Shown here: positions 1 to 12,500 of the stretch, one piece after another
Layout: each line of letters starts with the position of its first letter
Numbering within the stretch: position 1 is the first letter of the stretch
Source of the DNA: Flavobacterium faecale
GTDB taxonomy: Bacteria > Bacteroidota > Bacteroidia > Flavobacteriales > Flavobacteriaceae
DNA length: 64,000 nucleotides
Assembly (NCBI RefSeq): GCF_003076455.1
Contig: NZ_CP020918.1
Span: forward strand, 744,001-808,000
Direction of reading: 5' to 3'
Program-made: the position numbers and the translations under genes
Notes under the pieces: generated by a model
What the model was told of the DNA's origin: nothing
Databases searched by the model: none
The model's input: only the letters and a program-made list of their open reading frames with translations

Positions 1-558
1 GTATACACTTACAAGAACCTGGACAGCAACGGATGCATGCGGAAATGCTTCTTCTAAAACTCAAGTAATAACAGTTCAAGACAAAACGGCTCCAGTATTG
101 AGCACTGCTCCTACTGCGGTTACGGTAGAATGTTCTGCTATTCCAACGGCTGCTACTTTAACAGCTACTGATAATTGTGACACTTCGCCAGTTGTAACAT
201 ACAAAGAAGTAAAAACCGATGGCGCTTGCGCGAATGCGTATACACTTACAAGAACCTGGACAGCAACGGATGCATGCGGAAATGCTTCTTCTAAAACTCA
301 AGTAATAACAGTTCAAGACAAAACGGCTCCAGTATTGAGCACTGCTCCTACTGCGGTTACGGTAGAATGTTCTGCTATTCCAACGGCTGCTACTTTAACA
401 GCTACTGATAATTGCGACGCTTCACCAGTTGTAACATACAAAGAAGTAAAAAACGATGGCGCTTGCGCGAATGCGTATACACTTACAAGAACCTGGACAG
501 CAACGGATGCATGCGGAAATGCTTCTTCTAAAACTCAAGTAATAACGGTTCAAGATAC
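1..558 (+). repeat. HYR-like 237-bp tandem repeats in the adhesin
   Basis: The sequence beginning GTATACACTTAC recurs at bases 1, 238 and 475, a period of 237 bases (79 codons), almost unchanged between copies. Each unit encodes a domain with TVECSAIP and DNCD...TWTATDACGN, the style of HYR/immunoglobulin-like repeats in Bacteroidota surface proteins. A fourth, strongly diverged unit follows to about base 790. The array probably continues left of the window. Confidence 0.85.
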
Positions 559-3500
559 AAAAGCGCCAGTTTTCGAAAATTTACCTGCTACAACTACTAT
601 TTCATATAATTCGACACCAACATTTCAACAAGCGGTTGCAACAGACAACTGTAGTGCTGTAACTTTAACATTTAAAGACGAAGCAACTACGCCAGACTGT
701 AACGGATCATATTCTACTACCAGAACATGGACCGCTAAAGACGTTTGTTTAAACACATCTACGGCTTCACAAACGATAAACGTGAAATCAGCAGTAGTAT
801 TAGCAACAAATGATGCTGGGAATCCTGTAAACGGATTTGTTGGCGGCACTTCTTACACAAACGTTTTGTCTAACGACAAATTTGAAGGTCAAACAGCTAC
901 AACTTCACAAGTTAAATTAACATTAGTGTCTTCTACAAACACTGGAGTTAGTCTATCCGGAACAAATGTAGTTGTTGCTGCAGGAACCCCTAGTGGATCG
1001 TATACATTAACATACCAAATATGCGGTATTTCTGCAACTTGCGCATGCTCAACAGCTACGGTGACTGTTCCAGTTACTGCGGCTCCTATCGATGCGGTAG
1101 ACGATACTTTTGCTTCTACTAATGGTTTAGCTGGAAACACGAATGCTGGGAATGTCTTAAACAGCAACCCTTCTTCTGCAAATACTCCTGATACTTTGAA
1201 CGGTGCACAAGCTTCTGTTTCGAATGTGAAAATCACAGTGGTTACACCTGCGACTCCTTTGACGCCTGGTGCTAAAGTACCTGCTATTGATCCTGCAACT
1301 GGTATCGTTTCGATTCCTGCTGGAACACCTGCTGGAACTTATACTATCAAATACAAAATCTGTGAAATTCTAAACAGTGCTAACTGTGACGAAGCTACGG
1401 TGACTGTTCCAGTTACTGCGGCTCCTATCGATGCGGTAGACGATACTTTTGCTTCTACTAATGGTTTGGCTGGAAATACAAATGCTGGAAATGTCTTAAA
1501 CAGCAACGCTTCTTCTGCAAATACTCCTGATACTTTGAACGGTGCACAAGCTACTGTTTCGAATGTGAAAATCACAGTGGTTACACCTGCGACTCCTTTG
1601 ACGCCTGGTGCTAAAGTACCTGCTATTGATCCTGCAACTGGTATCGTTTCGATTCCTGCTGGAACACCTGCTGGAACTTACACTATCAAATACAAAATCT
1701 GTGAGATTCTAAATCCTACTAATTGTGATGAAGCTACCATTAGTGTTCCTGTTTCTGCTGCAGCTATCGATGCAATAGATGATGTAATTCCGTCTACAAA
1801 CGGACTGGCTGGAAACACAAATGCTGGAAATGTTTTAACCAACAATCCAACTTCTCCTGATACTTTGAACGGTGCACAAGCGTCTGTTTCGAATGTGAAA
1901 ATTACGGTGACTACACCTGCGACTCCTTTGACGCCTGGTGCTAAAGTACCTACTATTGATCCTGCAACTGGTATCGTTTCGATTCCTGCTGGAACACCTG
2001 CTGGAACTTATACTATCAAATACAAAATCTGTGAAATTCTAAATCCTACTAATTGTGATGAAGCTACCATTAGTGTTCCTGTTTCTGCTGCAGCTATCGA
2101 TGCAATAGATGATGTAATTCCGTCTACAAACGGACTGGCTGGAAACACAAATGCTGGAAATGTTTTAACCAACAATCCAACTTCTCCTGATACTTTGAAC
2201 GGTGCACAAGCTACTGTTTCGAATGTGAAAATTACGGTGACTACACCTGCGACTCCTTTGACGCCTGGTGCTAAAGTACCTGCTATTGATCCTGCAACTG
2301 GTATCGTTTCGATTCCTGCTGGAACGCCTGCTGGAACTTATACTATCAAATACAAAATCTGTGAAATTCTAAACAGTGCTAACTGTGACGAAGCTACGGT
2401 GACTGTTCCAGTTACTGCGGCTCCTATCGATGCGGTAGACGATATTTTTGCTTCTACTAATGGATTGGCTGGAAACACGAATGCTGGGAATGTCTTAAAC
2501 AGCAACCCTTCTTCTGCAAATACTCCTGATACTTTGAACGGTGCACAAGCGTCTGTTTCGAATGTGAAAATTACGGTGACTACACCTGCGACTCCTTTGA
2601 CGACTGGTGCTAAAGTACCTGCTATTGATCCTGCAACAGGTATCGTTTCGATTCCTGCTGGAACGCCTGCTGGCTCATACACGATCAAATACCAAATCTG
2701 TGAAATTCTAAACAGTGCTAACTGTGACGAAGCTACGGTGACTGTTCCAGTTACTGCGGCTCCTATCGATGCGGTAGACGATACTTTTGCTTCTACTAAT
2801 GGTTTGGCTGGAAATACAAATGCTGGAAATGTCTTAAACAGCAACGCTTCTTCTGCAAATACTCCTGATACTTTGAACGGTGCACAAGCTACTGTTTCGA
2901 ATGTGAAAATCACAGTGGTTACACCTGCGACTCCTTTGACGCCTGGTGCTAAAGTACCTGCTATTGATCCTGCAACAGGTATCGTTTCGATTCCTGCTGG
3001 AACACCTGCTGGAACTTATACTATCAAATACAAAATCTGTGAAATTCTAAATCCTACTAATTGTGATGAAGCTACCATTAGTGTTCCTGTTTCTGCTGCA
3101 GCTATCGATGCAATAGATGATGTAATTCCGTCTACAAACGGACTGGCTGGAAACACAAATGCTGGAAATGTTTTAACCAACAATCCAACTTCTCCTGATA
3201 CTTTGAACGGTGCACAAGCTACTGTTTCGAATGTGAAAATTACGGTGACTACACCTGCGACTCCTTTGACGCCTGGTGCTAAAGTACCTGCTATTGATCC
3301 TGCAACTGGTATCGTTTCGATTCCTGCTGGAACGCCTGCTGGAACTTATACTATCAAATACAAAATCTGTGAAATTCTAAACAGTGCTAACTGTGACGAA
3401 GCTACGGTGACTGTTCCAGTTACTGCGGCTCCTATCGATGCGGTAGACGATACTTTTGCTTCTACTAATGGTTTAGCTGGAAATACAAATGCTGGGAATG

Positions 3501-6500
3501 TCTTAAACAGCAACCCTTCTTCTGCAAATACTCCTGATACTTTGAACGGTGCACAAGCTACTGTTTCGAATGTGAAAATTACGGTGACTACACCTGCGAC
3601 TCCTTTGACGCCTGGTGCTAAAGTACCTGCTATTGATCCTGCAACTGGTATCGTTTCGATTCCTGCTGGAACACCTGCTGGAACTTATACTATCAAATAC
3701 AAAATCTGTGAAATTCTAAACAGTGCTAACTGTGACGAAGCTACGGTGACTGTTCCAGTTACTGCGGCTCCTATCGATGCGGTAGACGATACTTTTGCTT
3801 CTACTAATGGTTTAGCTGGAAATACAAATGCTGGGAATGTCTTAAACAGCAACCCTTCTTCTGCAAATACTCCTGATACTTTGAACGGTGCACAAGCGTC
3901 TGTTTCTAATGTGAAAATCACAGTGGTTACACCTGCGACTCCTTTGACGACTGGTGCTAAAGTACCTGCTATTGATCCTGCAACTGGTATCGTTTCGATT
4001 CCTGCTGGAACGCCTGCTGGCTCATACACTATCAAATACAAAATCTGTGAAATTCTAAACAGTGCTAACTGTGACGAAGCTACGGTGACTGTTCCAGTTA
4101 CTGCGGCTCCTATCGATGCGGTAGACGATACTTTTGCTTCTACTAATGGTTTAGCTGGAAATACAAATGCTGGGAATGTCTTAAACAGCAACCCTTCTTC
4201 TGCAAATACTCCTGATACTTTGAACGGTGCACAAGCTACTGTTTCGAATGTGAAAATTACGGTGACTACACCTGCGACTCCTTTGACGCCTGGTGCTAAA
4301 GTACCTGCTATTGATCCTGCAACTGGTATCGTTTCGATTCCTGCTGGAACACCTGCTGGAACTTATACTATCAAATACAAAATCTGTGAAATTCTAAACA
4401 GTGCTAACTGTGACGAAGCTACGGTGACTGTTCCAGTTACTGCGGCTCCTATCGATGCGGTAGACGATACTTTTGCTTCTACTAATGGTTTAGCTGGAAA
4501 TACAAATGCTGGGAATGTCTTAAACAGCAACCCTTCTTCTGCAAATACTCCTGATACTTTGAACGGTGCACAAGCTACTGTTTCGAATGTGAAAATTACG
4601 GTGACTACACCTGCGGCTCCTTTGACGACTGGTGCTAAAGTACCTGCTGTTGATCCTGCAACAGGTATCGTTTCGATTCCTGCTGGAACGCCTGCTGGCT
4701 CATACACGATCAAATACAAAATCTGTGAAATTCTAAATAGTGCTAACTGTGACGAAGCTACGGTGACTGTTCCGGTTACTGCGGCTCCTATCGATGCGGT
4801 AGACGATATTTTTGCTTCTACTAATGGTTTAGCTGGAAATACAAATGCTGGGAATGTCTTAAACAGCAACCCTTCTTCTGCAAATACTCCTGATACTTTG
4901 AACGGTGCACAAGCGTCTGTTTCTAATGTGAAAATCACAGTGGTTACACCTGCGACTCCTTTGACGACTGGTGCTAAAGTACCTGCTATTGATCCTGCAA
5001 CTGGTATCGTTTCGATTCCTGCTGGAACGCCTGCTGGCTCATACACTATCAAATACAAAATCTGTGAAATTCTAAACAGTGCTAACTGTGACGAAGCTAC
5101 GGTGACTGTTCCAGTTACTGCGGCTCCTATCGATGCGGTAGACGATACTTTTGCTTCTACTAATGGTTTAGCTGGAAATACAAATGCTGGGAATGTCTTA
5201 AACAGCAACCCTTCTTCTGCAAATACTCCTGATACTTTGAACGGTGCACAAGCGTCTGTTTCGAATGTGAAAATTACGGTGACTACACCTGCGACTCCTT
5301 TGACGCCTGGTGCTAAAGTACCTGCTATTGATCCTGCAACTGGTATCGTTTCGATTCCTGCTGGAACACCTGCTGGAACTTATACTATCAAATACAAAAT
5401 CTGTGAAATTCTAAACAGTGCTAACTGTGACGAAGCTACGGTGACTGTTCCAGTTACTGCGGCTCCTATCGATGCGGTAGACGATACTTTTGCTTCTACT
5501 AATGGTTTAGCTGGAAATACAAATGCAGGGAATGTCTTAAACAGCAACCCTTCTTCTGCAAATACTCCTGATACTTTGAACGGTGCACAAGCGTCTGTTT
5601 CGAATGTGAAAATTACGGTGACTACACCTGCGACTCCTTTGACGACTGGTGCTAAAGTACCTGCTATTGATCCTGCAACAGGTATCGTTTCGATTCCTGC
5701 TGGAACGCCTGCTGGCTCATACACGATCAAATACCAAATCTGTGAAATTCTAAACAGTGCTAACTGTGACGAAGCTACGGTGACTGTTCCAGTTACTGCG
5801 GCTCCTATCGATGCGGTAGACGATACTTTTGCTTCTACTAATGGTTTAGCTGGAAATACAAATGCTGGGAATGTCTTAAACAGCAACCCTTCTTCTGCAA
5901 ATACTCCTGATACTTTGAACGGTGCACAAGCGTCTGTTTCGAATGTGAAAATTACGGTGACTACACCTGCGGCTCCTTTGACGACTGGTGCTAAAGTACC
6001 TGCTATTGATCCTGCAACTGGTATCGTTTCGATTCCTGCTGGAACGCCTGCTGGCTCATACACGATCAAATACAAAATCTGTGAAATTCTAAATAGTGCT
6101 AACTGTGACGAAGCTACGGTGACTGTTCCGGTTACTGCGGCTCCTATCGATGCGGTAGACGATATTTTTGCTTCTACTAATGGTTTAGCTGGAAATACAA
6201 ATGCTGGGAATGTCTTAAACAGCAACCCTTCTTCTGCAAATACTCCTGATACTTTGAACGGTGCACAAGCGTCTGTTTCGAATGTGAAAATTACGGTGAC
6301 TACACCTGCGACTCCTTTGACGACTGGTGCTAAAGTACCTGCTATTGATCCTGCAACTGGTATCGTTTCGATTCCTGCTGGAACACCTGCTGGAACTTAT
6401 ACTATCAAATACAAAATCTGTGAAATTCTAAACAGTGCTAACTGTGACGAAGCTACGGTGACTGTTCCAGTTACTGCGGCTCCTATCGATGCGGTAGACG

Positions 6501-9500
6501 ATACTTTTGCTTCTACTAATGGTTTAGCTGGAAATACAAATGCAGGGAATGTCTTAAACAGCAACCCTTCTTCTGCAAATACTCCTGATACTTTGAACGG
6601 TGCACAAGCGTCTGTTTCGAATGTGAAAATTACGGTGACTACACCTGCGACTCCTTTGACGCCTGGTGCTAAAGTACCTGCTATTGATCCTGCAACTGGT
6701 ATCGTTTCGATTCCTGCTGGAACGCCTGCTGGCTCATACACTATCAAATACAAAATCTGTGAAATTCTAAATAGTGCTAACTGTGACGAAGCTACGGTGA
6801 CTGTTCCAGTTACTGCGGCTCCTATCGATGCGGTAGACGATACTTTTGCTTCTACTAATGGATTGGCTGGAAACACGAATGCTGGGAATGTCTTAAACAG
6901 CAACCCTTCTTCTGCAAATACTCCTGATACTTTGAACGGTGCACAAGCGTCTGTTTCGAATGTGAAAATTACGGTGACTACACCTGCGACTCCTTTGACG
7001 ACTGGTGCTAAAGTACCTGCTATTGATCCTGCAACAGGTATCGTTTCGATTCCTGCTGGAACGCCTGCTGGCTCATACACGATCAAATACCAAATCTGTG
7101 AAATTCTAAACAGTGCTAACTGTGACGAAGCTACGGTGACTGTTCCAGTTACTGCGGCTCCTATCGATGCGGTAGACGATACTTTTGCTTCTACTAATGG
7201 TTTAGCTGGAAATACAAATGCTGGGAATGTCTTAAACAGCAACCCTTCTTCTGCAAATACTCCTGATACTTTGAACGGTGCACAAGCGTCTGTTTCGAAT
7301 GTGAAAATTACGGTGACTACACCTGCGGCTCCTTTGACGACTGGTGCTAAAGTACCTGCTATTGATCCTGCAACTGGTATCGTTTCGATTCCTGCTGGAA
7401 CGCCTGCTGGCTCATACACGATCAAATACAAAATCTGTGAAATTCTAAATAGTGCTAACTGTGACGAAGCTACGGTGACTGTTCCGGTTACTGCGGCTCC
7501 TATCGATGCGGTAGACGATATTTTTGCTTCTACTAATGGTTTAGCTGGAAATACAAATGCTGGGAATGTCTTAAACAGCAACCCTTCTTCTGCAAATACT
7601 CCTGATACTTTGAACGGTGCACAAACTACTGTTTCGAATGTAAAAATTACAGTGGTTACACCTGCAACACCAAAAACAACTGGTGCGCCGGTACCATCTG
7701 TTGATCCTACAACTGGTGTAGTTTCGATTCCTGCTGGAACACCTGCTGGATCGTACACAATCAAATACCAAATCTGTGAGATTCTAAATCCTACTAACTG
7801 TTCGGATGCGATTGTGACAGTACCAGTTTCTGCTGCGTCTATCGTTGCAGTGAATGATGCTATCTCAACAACAAATGGATTGGCTGGAAACACGAATGCT
7901 GGAAATGTTTTAACAAACAATCCAACTTCTCCTGATACTTTGAACGGTGCACAAGCTACTGTTTCGAATGTGGAAATCACGGTAACTGCTGCTGCAACTC
8001 CTAAAGTGAATGGTGCTCCAGTTCCTACTGTTGATCCTGCAACTGGTATCGTTACTATTCCTGCAGGTACTCCTGCTGGATCATACACTATCGATTATAA
8101 GATTTGCGAAATATTAAATCCTGATAATTGTTCTGATGCAACGGTAACTATTCCGGTGTCTGCTGCAACTATTCTTGCTGTAGATGATGCTATCCCAACA
8201 ACTAACGGATTGGTTGGAAATACGAATGCTGGAAATGTTTTAACGAACAACCCAACATCTCCTGATACTTTGAACGGTGCACAAGCTACTGTTTCAAATG
8301 TGGAAATCACGGTAATTAAAGAAGCGACTCCTAAAGTGGATGGTGCTCCAGTTCCTACTGTTGACCCTGCAACTGGTATCGTTACTATTCCTGCAGGTAC
8401 TCCTGCTGGATCATATACTATCGATTATAAGATTTGTGAAATATTAAATCCTGATAATTGTTCTGATGCAACGGTAACTATTCCGGTGTCTGCTGCAACT
8501 ATTCTTGCTGTAGATGATGCTATCCCAACAACTAACGGATTGGTTGGAAACACAAATGCTGGAAATGTTTTAACGAACAACCCAATATCTCCTGATACTT
8601 TGAACGGTGCACAAGCTACTGTTTCAAATGTGGAAATCACGGTAACTGCTGCTGCAACTCCTAAAGTGGATGGTGCTCCAGTTCCTACTGTTGACCCTGC
8701 AACTGGTATCGTTACTATTCCTGCAGGTACTCCTGCTGGATCATATACTATCGATTATAAGATTTGTGAAATATTAAATCCTGATAATTGTTCTGATGCA
8801 ACGGTAACTATTCCGGTTTATACTCCTTCAATTTCTGTAACAAAAGATGGAACCTTCGTTGATTCTAATTCTAATGGTAAAACAAATGTTGGTGATGAAA
8901 TCAGATATACATTTGTAGTTAAAAATAATGGTTCTGCTCCATTAACAAATGTTACTATAACTGATAATAATGCTACCGTAAGCGGTGGGCCAATTGCAAT
9001 ACTAGATATAAACGAAAGTGACTCTTCTACTTTTAGTGGAATCCACATAATTACTCAAGAAGATATCAATGCAGGTATTGTATATAATCTAGCTACAGCT
9101 ACAGGTACTCCTCCAGTTGGTGAGCCTGTAACGGCTACATCTACTGATCCTACACCATGTACGACTTGTACGCCTGACCCTACTTGTCCTACTTGTACAA
9201 TCTCTGAAGTACCACAAAATCCTAGTATCTCAATTACTAAAGATGGAACTTATGTTGATGTAAATAAGGATGGTAAATCAAATGTTGGTGATACAGTGAC
9301 TTACACTTTCGTAGTAACAAATACTGGAAACGTACCATTGACTAACGTAACTGTTACAGATAACAACGCAACAGTAACAGGTGGACCAATTGCAATATTA
9401 GATGTAAATGCTACTGATAGCACTACATTTACTGCAACGCACATCTTAACTCAAGCAGATATCAATGCAGGTATCGTTTATAACTTAGCGACAGCAACTG

Positions 9501-12500
9501 GAAAAGATCCTAAAGACAAGCCTGTAACGGCAACATCTACTGATCCTACTCCATGTACGACTTGTACGCCTGACCCTACTTGTCCTACTTGTACAATCTC
9601 TGAAGTACCACAAAATCCTAGTATATCAATTACTAAAGATGGAACTTATGTTGATGTAAACAAGGATGGTAAATCAAATGTTGGTGATACAGTAACTTAT
9701 ACTTTCGTATTGAAAAACACTGGAAATGTAACATTGACTAACGTAACTGTAACAGATGACAACGCAACGGTAACAGGTGGACCAATTGCAATATTAGATG
9801 TAAACGCTACTGATAGCACTACATTTACTGCAACGCACATCTTAACTCAAGCCGATATCAATGCAGGTATCGTTTATAACTTAGCGACAGCAACTGGAAA
9901 AGATCCTAAAGACAAGCCTGTAACGGCAACATCTACTGATCCTACTCCATGTACGACTTGTACGCCTGACCCTACTTGTCCTACTTGTACAATCTCTGAA
10001 GTACCACAAAATCCTAGTATATCAATTACTAAAGATGGAACTTATGTTGATGTAAACAAGGATGGTAAATCAAATGTTGGTGATACAGTAACTTATACTT
10101 TCGTATTGAAAAACACTGGAAATGTAACATTGACTAACGTAACTGTAACAGATGACAACGCAACGGTAACAGGTGGACCAATTGCAATATTAGATGTAAA
10201 CGCTACTGATAGCACTACATTTACTGCAACGCACATCTTAACTCAAGCAGATATCAATGCAGGTATCGTTTATAACTTAGCGACAGCAACTGGAAAAGAT
10301 CCTAAAGACAAGCCTGTAACGGCAACAACTACTGATCCTACTCCATGTACGACTTGTACGCCTGACCCTACTTGTCCTACTTGTACAATCTCTGAAGTAC
10401 CACAAAATCCTAGTATATCAATTACTAAAGATGGAACTTATGTTGATGTAAACAAGGACGGTAAATCAAATGTTGGTGATACAGTAACTTATACTTTCGT
10501 ATTGAAAAACACTGGAAACGTAACATTGACTAACGTAACTGTAACAGATGACAACGCAACGGTAACAGGTGGACCAATTGCAATATTAGATGTAAATGCT
10601 ACTGATAGCACTACATTTACTGCAACGCACATCTTAACTCAAGCCGATATTAATGCAGGTATCGTTTTTAACTTAGCGACAGCAACTGGAAAAGATCCTA
10701 AAGACAAGCCTGTAACGGCAACATCTACTGATCCTACTCCATGTACGACTTGTACGCCTGACCCTACTTGTCCTACTTGTACAATCACTGAAGTACCACA
10801 AAATCCTAGTATATCAATTACTAAAGATGGAACTTATGTGGATGTAAACAAGGATGGTAAATCAAATGTTGGTGATACAGTGACTTATACTTTCGTAGTA
10901 ACAAATACTGGAAACGTAACATTGACTAACGTAACTGTAACAGATGACAACGCAACAGTGACAGGTGGACCAATTGCAATATTAGATGTAAATACTACTG
11001 ATAGCACTACATTTACTGCAACGCACATCTTAACTCAAGCCGATATTAATGCAGGTATCGTTTATAACTTAGCGACAGCAACTGGAAAAGATCCTAAAGA
11101 CAAGCCTGTAACGGCAACATCTACTGATCCTACACCATGTACGACTTGTACGCCTGACCCTACTTGTCCTACTTGTACAATTACTGAAGTACCACAAAAT
11201 CCTAGTATATCATTAGTGAAAACTGGTTTATTCAATGACACAAATAAAGACGGATATGCTCAAGTGGGTGAAAAAATAGATTACACCTTTACAGTAACTA
11301 ATACTGGAAATGTAACTATTACAAACATCATTGTAACAGATCCAATGATAGCGACAATTACTGGAAACCCGGTTACCACTTTGGCTCCAGGTGCAACAGT
11401 TGCAACTATCAAAGGTACTTACACCTTAACTCAAGCTGATATCGATGCTGGAAAAGTATTCAATACTGCATTGGCAAAAGGTCAAGATCCTAAAGGAAAC
11501 AATGTTCAAGATATTTCTGGAACAACAGTTACCAATGATACTAAGACAGAAACTGCATTACCATCAAGAGGCGCGCTTGCCTTGGTAAAAACTGGAACTT
11601 TTGTTGACACCAATAAAGACGGATTTGCACAAGTTGGAGAGACAATTGAATACTCTTTCGTTGTGACAAACACGGGAAGTGTAACTGTAACTAACATTGT
11701 TGTTACTGACCCATTAATCCCAACTATTACAGGTGGACCAATTGCAACATTGGCACCAGGCGCAACGTTTACAGCATTAAAAGGAACATACGTTCTAACG
11801 CAAGCTGACATAGACACAGGAAAAGTAATCAATACAGCGTTGGCTAAGGGTCAAGATCCTAAAGGAAACAATGTTCAAGATATTTCTGGAACTGCAGTTG
11901 AAAACGATACTAAAACGGAAACGCCATTAGCTCAAACAGGATCATTATCTGTAGTAAAAACAGCTGTATTCATGGATGATAATAATGATGGATTTGCACA
12001 AGCTGGAGAAATAATCAGATATAACTTTGCAATTAAGAACACAGGAAACATAACTTTGTTTAATGTAACTCTTACCGACTTATTGCCAGGATTGAATTTA
12101 TCTGGTAGTCCGATTCCGGTATTGGCAATTGGTGAAATGAATTCAGTAGCTTACACAGCGACTTATCCTTTGACACAAGCTGACATTACATTAGGAACTG
12201 TATCTAACCAAGCTACCGTAATAGGTAAAACTAGATTTGGACAAGATATTACCGCTGTATCAACAGCATCATCTGATGTAAAAGAAGAGCCTACCGTATT
12301 GGGAGTTGTTGGGTGTGTAGTTGAACCGTTGAAAGCCGTTTCACCTAATAATGATGGAGACAACGATGTGTTCTATGTTAGAGGTATCGAATGTTACCCG
12401 GACAATACAGTTGAGATCTATAACAGATGGGGAGTATTAGTTTTTGAGAGAAATAATTATAACAACGCCGACAGAGCATTTAAAGGAATTTCTGAAGGAA

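Noticed and set aside
98-100. A TTG start for the adhesin at base 98
   Set aside because: The frame is open to the left edge and encodes the same HYR-like repeat text before base 98, so this is an internal codon of a gene that begins outside the window.
889-8088. Long minus-strand reading frames (up to 563 codons) across the adhesin repeat array
   Set aside because: They are antisense shadows of the 113-codon repeats: the same open antisense frame repeats with each unit. They have no promoter, no signal or domain, and the plus-strand protein is unmistakable.
1091-8817. A CRISPR-like array, because of many regularly spaced direct repeats
   Set aside because: The repeats are 330-339 bases, contiguous and in frame, without unique spacers and without cas genes. 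They are protein-coding tandem repeats.
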